A stretch of 32,300 bases of DNA from Didymodactylos carnosus. Lineage: Eukaryota > Rotifera > Eurotatoria > Philodinida > Philodinidae. Under the pieces are notes generated by a model. It was not told the origin of the DNA and searched no databases. It was given only the letters and a program-made list of their open reading frames with translations. Both the position numbers and the translations under genes were made by a program. Positions 11,001 to 18,962 of this stretch are shown here, piece after piece (position 1 is the first letter of the stretch; each line of letters begins with the position of its first letter). The DNA lies in the NCBI GenBank assembly GCA_905250885.1, contig CAJNOQ010001387.1:1-32300 (forward strand), in the 5' to 3' direction.

Positions 11001-11978
11001 GGATAAAAATCACAAAACGGTCAAAATGACCGCTACGGGCGTTCTAGTATTAAAATCAATCTAAGGAGTCAAGACTGTATTTCTCTTACTTATATTTAAA
11101 AATAGATGGATTTCTTCGTCTATCTCTTGGATTATGATATTGTGGGCAAGCATAACCTTGTCGACATAGTCGCGGTGGTCTTTTACAAGATTCCGTTTTA
11201 TAATTAGCCAGTACATATTGAGAATCTTGAACAGAAAAACAAATTATTTAAATGTTTTGTTTTAAATAAATATCTTTTTTGTTACCATTCCATTTTGGAT
11301 CATCATTGAGAGCTCGTTCATTTTCTAAGCTAACTGATAATCTTGATAATCTTTCCAATGCTAATTCACTATTTTGTATTTCTCTAATATCAAATACCGG
11401 TTGTCTTGAGTCAGATAAACCATGTGCATACGAGCAATGTGGTCCATTTTTTACACAATGGCCTTTGGCATCAGTTTCATGTGTGCAGATAGCCGTTTTA
11501 AGATATCGGAGATGATAGCGTTTTTCAGTATCACCCGCATTACGATGAAGAAACTGACAACTAAAATAAAGCAATAATCATACAAGGAATTTGCAAGGAC
11601 TTAGGGTTCTGCACATACTCTTCTCCACTAGAACAAACCCCACTTTGTTCGTCATATTTATCACAATAAAAGTCTGGATCATAACAAAATGTACCATCTT
11701 TGCGTCTTAACGGTCGTCGTCGACGTTGATTCATAAAGTGCCAATGAAAGCATGTAAATGGACGATGTTGTGTACATTTGTGCTGTAAAAATAACTGACA
11801 TTGATCCACACGAAAAGAAGAAAGATAGCTAAAATATAAAAGACAAATCCTAATTCTAATTTATCACGAAACGAGCAACTACTTACTTCAAATGTGTTGG
11901 TTTTTCGTTGTTACCCGTTGTATTATTTAAGCTAGAGCTCATGATTAGTTGATAAGCTTGATGAGGATCTCCAGCCAT
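8086..11978 (-). CDS. unk: Unkempt: six-finger CCCH RNA-binding protein
   Basis: Thirteen coding exons join in phase to 887 codons plus stop: 11887-11978, 11619-11828, 11286-11560, 11090-11225, 10644-10761, 10353-10437, 10195-10295, 10019-10126, 9065-9955, 8664-8930, 8506-8601, 8301-8447, 8086-8223. All introns are GT-AG and most are 57-77 nt. The first ~305 residues closely match animal Unkempt, with phrases such as QHKCTQHRPFTCFHWHF, GDTEKRYHLRYLKT and RLCRQGYACP. Six CCCH fingers lie at about residues 31-60, 82-107, 116-148, 199-225, 238-272 and 279-305, the two-cluster layout of the family. Residues ~376-672 are a single-exon Ser/Thr/Gln-rich linker; ~762-840 look coiled-coil. Unkempt proteins bind UAG/U-rich mRNA motifs in the cytoplasm, repress translation and shape neurons. 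The usual C-terminal RING finger is absent: exon 13 ends in a low-complexity tail. The exon 8 donor is a weak GTACTC. Confidence 0.93.
10794..11049. mobile_element. piggyBac-like MITE (TTAA-flanked) in unk intron 4
   Basis: The element is flanked by TTAA at 10790-10793 and 11050-11053. Its ends are inverted: CACTAGAACGCCC at the left and GGGCGTTCTAGTA at the right, each followed inward by a copy of GCGGTCATTTTGACCG, itself a palindrome. The left end has an extra partial copy of the terminal repeat. There is no ORF. Removing the element and one TTAA shrinks the intron from 328 to 68 nt, the size of its neighbours, which supports the insertion. TTAA targets and long inverted ends are hallmarks of piggyBac-type transposition. 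Confidence 0.85.
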
Positions 11979-13194
11979 TGATTAATAATCATCAAAATTC
12001 TGCATAAAGAACATTCTATAGATAAGTTCAATTGGTAATAATGACATCTATTATTTGTGTTTATTGAAATCACAGGACAGCTTGATTAATAAAAAAACAA
12101 CAAGCAGTAAAAATATATTTATAGAATAGTAGGAATATATGTTTCGTTTAGGTCACATTTTTTCGGGTTTATTTTTTATTTTTACATTAATAATAAAGGA
12201 TATAGTAATAATAATACTGATATTTTATTTATTGTGTTTGTTTCTTTCTTTCTTTCTGCTTTGACAATTCTTCATCATGCGCTCAAACGAATGTAACGAA
12301 TGAAAAGATTACTCAGAACCTCTCCGTCAGCACAAGCAGTCACATTTCGTAAAAACGTCATGAATTCTTTGCAAATGAAACGTAAACAATTTAAAGCATT
12401 CTAAATTAGAAGAAAACGTTTTGATTTAGATTGAAATGGATGACACATTAAAAACAATGTTCCATCTACAACAGTACTGACATCGGTGTGTGGGAGATGA
12501 GTCCGTAGTGCCCGATGTGCATTTATGGCCAGCTAGAATACTGTATTTCCACATCTTTCAGAAGGCTACCATCTACACAAGAGCAACCAGAATTCCTAAT
12601 TTTGAAAACTCTCACGGTAGTTTCTCACTTGTATGTTATGAAGTTACAACTTTTCTGCGGCTCATTAAATCTGAACATAATAGGAGAAAGTATTTGATCT
12701 ATGAATTGCCTTACGGCTATAGTTAAACGTTTGAAGATAAACCGAATAGTAGCAACGATGTAAAGTTACTGAAAAATATAATACTTCTTAATTTATCTAG
12801 GAGAAAAATATTTTTGGTGAATTTACTTAAAAGTTAAAAATAATCTAAATCTCTTTTTAATCTTCTAACTGAGAAATTATGCTGGAGAGTCCGTTCCCTA
12901 GGAAAAGTCTATTTTAACAGAAACAAAATAAACATATGCGTACATTTTAACGTAATAATTAAATAAAACATGAAGCAAGCTGTAGCGAGAAATATCGAAG
13001 TAGTTACAACACGTCCAAGATTGTAAAAACTAACAATAGAGCTGTTAATTTGTAAGTTAAAAGAGAAAAGGAACAGGATGAAGTTGAAAGAGAAAGGAAA
13101 GAATATAACAATAAACTTTATTGTAAAAACCGGGAGCATAAACAAAAACTAATGGAACATTCGATACAGCGGAAAAGTTTTGTCAGAATCCTAG
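11979..13194. other. Gene-free spacer upstream of unk
   Basis: This is the 5' flank of the minus-strand Unkempt gene, and presumably holds its promoter and 5' UTR, but no element is distinct enough to place. A TTTC microsatellite occurs at 12238-12258. Small frames near 12490-12726 show no family. Confidence 0.5.
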
Positions 13195-13285
13195 TGAATG
13201 TACTCATACCGTGAGTACGACTTACTTAAAATATTGTAGTACTCGGTGAGTACTCAATGAGGAAATTGTACTCGTCGAGTATACA
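13195..13285. repeat. Cluster of GTACTC/GAGTAC inverted motifs
   Basis: Three hairpin-capable units follow each other: GTACTCataccGtGAGTAC, GTACTCggtGAGTACTC and GTACTCgtcGAGTATAC. Each is a short inverted repeat with a 3-7 nt loop. There is no coding potential. Confidence 0.7.
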
Positions 13286-13299
13286 AGTGTCAAATACAG

Positions 13300-13815
13300 C
13301 TGATATGCGTCTCTGCTCTCATTCTGACTGTATTCTGAACGCAGCCACAACTGCTATATCTTCTAAAATCAATCAGACTATGCGAAAGTGAGAAACCGTG
13401 GTTTACAGAAAGTTTCAGACGCCTCTACGTGAACAGAAACAGACTATATATGACACTTAATTCGGAATAGCGTTCTAATTAATGTTAAAAAGTAAATTTA
13501 TCAGAAAATTACAAACTTATTTAAGAGGGAGTGTGCAAGAGAGAAATTACTGTGTTTCAGTCGAATTAACAACATTCAAGCAAACAACACAGAGTGGTGG
13601 AAGCTGGTGAAATCGTCGATGAGAAGGCGGGTGTCCTTACATTGTCATTTCGAGCCTAAAGAACGAGAATTCAGAACTCGTTGAAAAGCAGAACTACTTA
13701 ATGATCACTTCATGAGCATATGCACTAAGTCACCTACCGATGACAATTTGCCCTTGGATCATCCATTACCGTCTACACCTATCACATTAGCGCAATATGG
13801 GGTGAGGGGTGAGAT
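13300..13815 (+). pseudogene. Fragment of a non-LTR (LINE) retrotransposon polyprotein
   Basis: Translated blocks in changing frames resemble the segment between endonuclease and reverse transcriptase of jockey/CR1-like LINEs. KPWFTESFRRLYVNRNRLY (about 13396-13452) corresponds to the usual PWFT..L..L...RNRLY phrase. NNTEWWKLVKSSM (from about 13584) and KAELLNDHFMSICTKSP (about 13684-13735) correspond to the WW..V and A..LN.FF phrases just before the RT. A stop at about 13681-13683 and frame changes show it is dead. No RT catalytic core is present; the copy is cut at both ends. Confidence 0.65.
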
Positions 13816-13929
13816 TTCACCTGAAAGAGCTGAAATATACGGGAAAAACTGAAAACTACCTTACTTTTTGGCAAACAATCCTGAAATTTCCAAAACGTTT
13901 TATACTAAAGACGATTTACTTCGATTTCT

Positions 13930-14042
13930 ACAAAAACTAATCAAAAACAATTCTATTATAAATGTCTAATTAAGTATATTAATACCGTATTAATATATTT
14001 AATTAGACATTTATAATAGAATTGTTTTTGATTAGTTTTTGT
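13930..14042. repeat. 113-bp near-perfect palindrome
   Basis: The left arm, from ACAAAAACTAATC, and the right arm, ending GATTAGTTTTTGT, are complementary over about 55 bp each. There is one mismatch (AATTAAGTAT against AATTAAATAT) and essentially no loop around ATACCGTATT. The high identity suggests a recent MITE or a recent inversion-duplication. It could extrude as a cruciform. Confidence 0.92.
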
Positions 14043-14083
14043 CATATCATTTGTGACAAATAATATCCTAATACAGAGTAAGT

Positions 14084-14605
14084 TGGGGTAATTCTGGACA
14101 GCTTCTCTAATTTTCACAGTATTTTAAGCGTACTTGATATATTTTTACTCGGGAAAAAACGATACTTCACAGGAGGATAGACCGGACATTTCTCTATCTA
14201 CTAATGTAAAAATCTTGTTAAAGTTCAATAAGATTAATTAGTACTCATCAATTTCCAGAGGGCTCCTATCAAATGTCCATAATTATCCCATTCGGGGTAA
14301 TTACGGACGGTCAGTGTGTCTCGTTGGGGCAATTACGGACAGTCCAGCAAACATGGCTGGAATAAAGTAAAATAATTTTGTTTCAACGGCAAAGTTTTAC
14401 CTTTCTAATTAAAAATTATACTATTTTGTAGAGAATTTTGAGCTTTATCTACCTTTGAAATTGCTGGCCCTTTAGACATATCCTTGATTAGTTAATTCGA
14501 AATTGCGAAAATAAAAGAATACAGTCGTTTTTTTTTATTTTTATTGTTTGTGGTAATCATGGATACTCAACTATTTTGCATGGGATAATTCTGGACAGTC
14601 CGTGC
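14084..14605. repeat. Dispersed GGGGTAATTnnGGACAG motif cluster
   Basis: Five related copies occur: GGGGTAATTCTGGACAG near 14086, the complement of TGGGATAATTATGGA near 14275, GGGGTAATTACGGACGG near 14295, GGGGCAATTACGGACAG near 14325, and GGGATAATTCTGGACAG near 14582. Four point one way and one the other. This resembles subterminal transposase-binding repeats of a decayed DNA transposon. No transposase frame survives. Confidence 0.6.
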
Positions 14606-14640
14606 GAATCGCACCGGATAGACAGAAAACAACTTCCGCT

Positions 14641-15590
14641 GTCTTTTAGAAACCGATGTTGACACCGTGCTAAACGGCACAATTGTTCAGAATCATGAGC
14701 TTTATCATATATGTAAAAATCGGATAAAAAAAGTTTATTTTCACCGTTTCCTGTAGAGTATATGAATACTGAGGTTTTTGAACAGACTTTCGTCCATTAA
14801 AATTAAAAGAAAAACTAAATTAGAATTTTAATTGGCAATCAGGTCCCGAACAACTTTTCATAAATCTTGTACAACTCTCTTCATGTTGCATCAAACGTTT
14901 TTTTGAAAACAACCCATCTAGCGTCAACTATTTAATAGTCCATAGTCAGGATTATATCTCAGTACAGTTAGTAGTGTACCAGCATAGAATTTCTTTTGTT
15001 TCAATTGCTGCGCTTTTCTTGGACCGATATTTCAACAGAAACTTGTCACTACTCGTGTACATTATGGAAAAAAAATGAAAAGCTCTGACTACTATTGTTG
15101 AGTGAATTTTGTATCAACTAGATGAAAAGAAGGGATGACTTAAAATGTGTCGAAAATGAGTATAACAACTAGTGGCGTAACCAGGATTTTGTTAGTGGGG
15201 GGGGGCGTTGCCTCACATTTTTTCAAAGTGGTAGACATTAGCGCAGAGTAGTGTGAATTATAAAGCTTTTAGTGGGTGAGCAAAACGAATTAGTGGATGC
15301 GCTGAGCTCATCCGGTGGCTGCGCCACTAATAACAACGGAGAAGTTTTAGCGGTATGAGAGCTGTTGCAACAATCGTGAAAATTGAGGTAAAATATAACG
15401 ATTGTGCAATAGCTTATAACTAAATCAACCAAATTTTACAAAAAGAAATGCTGTTCTCTCTTTTACAGTATTCTCTACAGGAAACGATGAAAATACACTC
15501 TTTTTATCCGATTTTTACATATATGATAAAGCTCATGATTCTGAACAATTGTGCCGTTTAGCATGGTGTCAAAATCAGTTTCTAAAAGAC
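14641..15590. mobile_element. Foldback element with ~120-bp arms, truncated at right
   Basis: The arms 14641-14760 and 15471-15590 are reverse complements with about ten differences; each reads GTCTTTTAGAAAC at its outer end. The spacer between them is about 710 bp and contains a G-run near 15196. The right arm stops exactly at the TA that begins the next element (15593), so its outer part may have been displaced by that insertion. No ORF of interest. Confidence 0.75.
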
Positions 15591-15592
15591 TA

Positions 15593-15789
15593 CTAGAGCA
15601 GCTTTAACGCAGTTTATATAGAGCGATCAATTGTCTACAAAATAAGCCACTTTACATTGAAAGGGAACCTCTGGAATGAATCTAAAAATGGGCTAGAATA
15701 TTAATACAACCAGAATTAGTATCATTCACCAACTTTTTCAAATCTTTAATTTTGACTCAAACTATCTCATTCTTAAACAATACTAATAG
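15593..15789 (+). repeat. Left copy of a ~197-bp direct repeat
   Basis: This is nearly identical to 17715-17911: about 197 bp with only a few differences, among them GAGCAG against GAACAG near the start and CAATAC against CAAAAC near the end. Both copies begin at the element terminus after a TA. Confidence 0.9.
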
Positions 15790-16330
15790 TGTGATTTTCT
15801 ACGACATGTTTCTGCTCGTATATTAAGAAAACGTTCACTTCAAAAATATTGGAGATACCGTTTTTCTTTTTCGATTTAATTAGTATTTAATGTTTATTAA
15901 CACTATAGGTTAAATATTCTATTCTAGTTTTTAAACACAAAAAAGACGTTTAACATTATCTGTTAACACATCCTCCACATGTTCCTAGTTTTTAGGGTTA
16001 ATTTTAATATACATAACACATATTAATTCAACATCATCAGGCCGTTCTATAAGTGCATGTGATGCAAAAGCTGATTATAGGTCTGTAATGTTTAATTTTG
16101 TAATTTCGACCGTCTGTTGTTTACAAGATTTAGAATTCATGAGACAAAAGAATGAAAGGTTAAAATGGACGAAATATTCTATTACATCTTTATTTTTTCT
16201 CTTTAAAATAGAATTATTGTGAAGAATCATTGTGTAGAAAAATACGAAGGAGCGATACATACTATAAATAGTCATTCATCTCGCGTTTGGTGTACTATTT
16301 ATTAATTTGTCTTATACTGCGCTTATACTC

Positions 16331-16654
16331 GGGTAATAGTAAAACATGAAGACACCCACAGACACCCGCAGACACCCACAGACAGCACACAGACACCCAC
16401 AGACAGCCACAAACAGCCACAGACAGCTGCACAGACAGCACACATACAACCACCGACTGCCCCTGACAGCTACACAGACTTCCATGGATGTCTGTGTATG
16501 GATGTCTGTGTTTGGATGTCTGTGTAGCTGTCTGTGGCTATCTGTGGTTGTATGTGTGCTGTCTGTGGCTGTTTGTGGCTGTCTGTGGGTGTCTGTGTGC
16601 TGTCTGTGGGTGTCTGTGGGTGTCTGCGGGTGTCTTCATGTTTTACTATTACCC
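16331..16654. mobile_element. 324-bp foldback MITE of TGTCTGTGGG-type repeats with 10-bp TSD
   Basis: The outer ends are GGGTAATAGTAAAACATG and its exact complement. The arms consist of variants of CAGACACCCA / TGTCTGTGGG and run nearly to the centre. The target duplication GCTTATACTC is exact, at 16321-16330 and 16655-16664. Long inverted ends with a 9-10 bp duplication are typical of Mutator-like or foldback elements. Open frames crossing it, in both directions, are by-products of the repeat. Confidence 0.9.
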
Positions 16655-16690
16655 GCTTATACTCTCATTCGCTTTTTCATTCAATCAAAT

Positions 16691-16960
16691 ATGTCATCAT
16701 CAAACCAACAACAACAACCAACATTGTCCATAGACGCTCGGGGCGCTCCAAAGGCACTCGAGGTGTTTGCCATCGACACCAAGGATTCTATCGCTTCACT
16801 TCAAGCCGCACAACTGATACAAGATTCAGGCGCTGGTCCAGTCCTTTGGACTAGCACGGAATTAGCCCATACAATGTCGGCTGGTAATTTCCGTCTGTAT
16901 AAGGAAGGAAGTAGGGTCTTCCATTTTGTGTGTCTTGCTAGTGCTGTAGTTTTTTTCTAG
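16691..16960 (+). CDS. Small GC-rich ORF of unknown family, probably TE remnant
   Basis: The ATG at 16691 opens 89 codons ending in TAG. The product starts with Ser and a Gln run, then a compact stretch with phrases such as DARGAPKALEVFAIDTKD and SGAGPVLWTSTELAH; I do not recognise it. The codons up to about 16920 are clearly richer in G+C than the surrounding sequence, whereas the last codons turn into T-rich sequence, so the true protein was probably longer and has been cut. A hammerhead ribozyme follows 45 bp downstream on the same strand, and both sit inside the 15593-18960 repeat. An ORF of a Penelope-like or other retroelement is possible, but that is inference. Confidence 0.45.
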   Translation: MSSSNQQQQPTLSIDARGAPKALEVFAIDTKDSIASLQAAQLIQDSGAGPVLWTSTELAHTMSAGNFRLYKEGSRVFHFVCLASAVVFF

Positions 16961-16994
16961 TTTTTTTTTATTTCTTCTGTGTGTGCTCTAGATC

Positions 16995-17058
16995 AAAATA
17001 ATTATCTGATGAGTTTTATTTTTAAATAAAACGAAACGCGTCGCAATAATCTTATTTT
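16995..17058 (+). ncRNA. Type I hammerhead ribozyme with minimal palindromic stem III
   Basis: All core positions are present in order: CTGATGA (17006-17012); a perfect stem II, GTTTTATTT paired with AAATAAAAC (17013-17032), closed by the preferred G-C; GAA (17033-17035); then ACGCGT (17036-17041) and C at 17042, the expected cleavage site GUC. Stem III is only ACG/CGU with no loop. Such a self-complementary stem III works as a dimer, as described for Penelope-like elements and animal retrozymes. Stem I can form between AAAATAATTAT (16995-17005) and ATAATCTTATTTT (17046-17058) with an internal loop. Bdelloid Athena/Penelope-like elements are known to carry hammerheads, so this probably marks a retroelement end; only one copy is seen here. 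Confidence 0.8.
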
Positions 17059-17339
17059 CGACAGCATCACGATGAATATTCTAAGCAAGCAATCAGAAAA
17101 TAGTTTTATAGTTTTTTTAAGGTTTTTTTCCTACAGAAAACATTTAACTATAAAATTCCAAATTATAAACTGAGTATAAGGAGTCTTAATTTAAGATACC
17201 TATTCTCGTATCACTTTCTATCTCTGCTAATAACAATCAGAATTGTGTTTTATAACAGTTTTTGATTGTTACTCTATCATGAATCGAACAAACAGAGAAA
17301 ACTGACCAAGTTAGGCTAGTTTCAAACCCTAGTAAAAGT

Positions 17340-17606
17340 CCAATGAATTTCCTGACAGGATCCGATACATAGCCTACCAGTATCCTATTACGATTGCGCT
17401 TTAATTTCTTATGATCCTACGAAAACCCTACAGAATTCTAATGAAATCAGGTATACCCGAAAGTCATAGGGTTTTCTGAGATTCTGTTAGGATCCTAAAC
17501 AAACTTAAGCGAAATCCTGGTAGAATCCTAGCATTTTAGGATCCTGTTATGATGTTATTAGGTGGATCCTAAATATTAGGATCCTGAAAGATCCTAGTAA
17601 GACATA
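17340..17606. repeat. Cluster of TAGGATCCTA-type palindromic motifs
   Basis: At least ten variants of AGGATCCTA/GATCCTA occur on both strands within 270 bp, for example GTTAGGATCCTAA, TTTTAGGATCCTG, GGTGGATCCTAAA and TATTAGGATCCTG. Spacing is irregular. No coding potential. Confidence 0.75.
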
Positions 17607-17714
17607 GATAGAAAGTACGTAGGAGTTTGTCTACAGAAGAGGCTCAAGTCGTTTTAGGTTAAGAAACTTGTTTTTTCTCGGTAAAATAGCTACCGAGCAG
17701 CCGAATCTATTATA

Positions 17715-17911
17715 CTAGAACAGCTTTAACGCAGTTTATATAGAGCGATCAATTGTCTACAAAATAAGCCACTTTACATTGAAAGGGAACCTCTGGAATG
17801 AATCTAAAAATGGGCTAGAATATTAATACAACCAGAATTAGTATCATTCACCAACTTTTTCAAATCTTTAATTTTGACTCAAACTATCTCATTCTTAAAC
17901 AAAACTAATAT
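17715..17911 (+). repeat. Right copy of the ~197-bp direct repeat
   Basis: This is the partner of 15593-15789 and also begins with the element terminus after TA (17713-17714). It could be the left end of a second, 1.25-kb element ending at 18960, or the scar of an internal rearrangement. Confidence 0.9.
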
Positions 17912-18055
17912 TGAAGGACTTGATCTTGAACTCTTGAATTGCGAATTTGACTTTGTTGCAGTTTGTAATGCAAAAAGCTTCATGATTTGTTCTTGGAAAA
18001 TTTCTTGAAGTTATTTCCAAGTCTATTGGAAATCCACGTCGTCTATTTTTATAGA

Positions 18056-18222
18056 AAACCGTCGGTTAATTGTGGTTCTTGAAATAACCGCCAGTTAACT
18101 GCGGTTCGCTATAAACCGTCAATTAATCACGGATAATCGCCGGTATTTCTAATACCGCGGTTTGAAAAATTAACCGCCCACTAACTGCGTTATTTCGGAG
18201 AACCGACGATTAACCGTTTCTT
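18056..18222. repeat. Cluster of AACCG...CGGTTAA motifs
   Basis: About eight copies of AACCG(C/T)..GTTAA and its complement alternate, for example ACCGTCGGTTAATTG, AACCGCCAGTTAACTGCGG and ACCGACGATTAACCG. Each can pair with its neighbour. Related phrases (CAGTTAACAGCC, CAGTTAACCGC) recur at 29640-29690. Confidence 0.75.
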
Positions 18223-18693
18223 TTCCAATCACTGTTTTGTTTTGTGGTCACTATATGTAAAGGTATCGATTAACGATGCCCAAGAAATGGTTTATATCAC
18301 AACCAGAAAATAAATAAAGTTTTCGACGCAATTCGCATTGCGATAGATCTGTTTTTTTAATTTAGAAATATGGAGTGTTAATTTGTGTTTTGATTTTTCT
18401 ACGCTAGATTAGAAATATTAGACCTAGAATATATTAATGCCCTTGACAAAGCGTTAACGTATTGTAATTAGTGTGACAGAAAAAGTTGAAGTTTTGTACA
18501 CGCTATTAATATGTTGAAAGCAGTGTGCTGGTGACCTTGTGTGGTGTATTGAAGAATGTTTTTATTAAACGATAGAGTCTAATAGATGAAAATCCCAGAT
18601 AGCAATAACTCACGTAGTATGCATGTGAAGAGAACTTTATAATCTGCGTTTCTTGTAATACTCTCAATGCAGAGGACGTTTCGAGTATATTAA

Positions 18694-18816
18694 CCCTTTC
18701 AGGACCGGTTTATTTTAAGCAAAATTACAAATTTTTTTGGAAAGAATTCGAATTCTCATGCGCCAGATCACGTGAAATTTCAATGACGCTTTAAAGCGTC
18801 ACTGGTCCCGAAAGGG
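18694..18816. mobile_element. 123-bp TTAA-flanked MITE with a visible empty site
   Basis: The element is flanked by TTAA at 18690-18693 and 18817-18820. The ends are CCCTTTCAGGACC and the complement GGTCCCGAAAGGG. An internal palindrome TGACGCTTTAAAGCGTCA lies near the right end. It sits within the right inner arm of the large element. The inverted sister arm at 15990-16012 has a single TTAA (16004-16007) with no insert, which is the pre-insertion site. The element is piggyBac-like by target and end layout. Confidence 0.88.
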
Positions 18817-18962
18817 TTAAAATTAACCCTAAAAACTAGGAACATGTGGAGGATGTGTTAACAGACAATGTTAAACGTCTTTTTTGTGTTTAAAAACTAG
18901 AATAGATCGCTAGAATAGACAATTGATCGCTCTATATAAACTGCGTTAAAGCTGTTCTAGTA

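Larger units (their letters stand above)
15593..18960. mobile_element. 3.4-kb composite element with 44-bp inverted termini and TA flanks
   Basis: Positions 15593-15636 and 18917-18960 are inverted copies differing at one base, starting CTAGAGCAGCTTTAACG at the left and ending CGTTAAAGCTGTTCTAG at the right. Both are bordered by TA (15591-15592 and 18961-18962), as for Tc1/mariner-type insertion. A second inverted pair lies further in, at about 15920-16010 and 18820-18905. A third copy of the terminus at 17715 points the same way as the left one, so the structure may be two overlapping elements (15593-18960, or 17715-18960 beside a solo left end). No transposase frame is visible. Confidence 0.7.

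Noticed and set aside
12490..12726. 78-codon plus-strand frame upstream of unk
   Set aside because: No family resemblance and no supporting splice sites or neighbours; two frames overlap in the same place.
16346..16690. Long open frames with Cys/Gly/Val repeats
   Set aside because: They run through the foldback MITE arms in all phases and reflect the repeat composition, not a gene.
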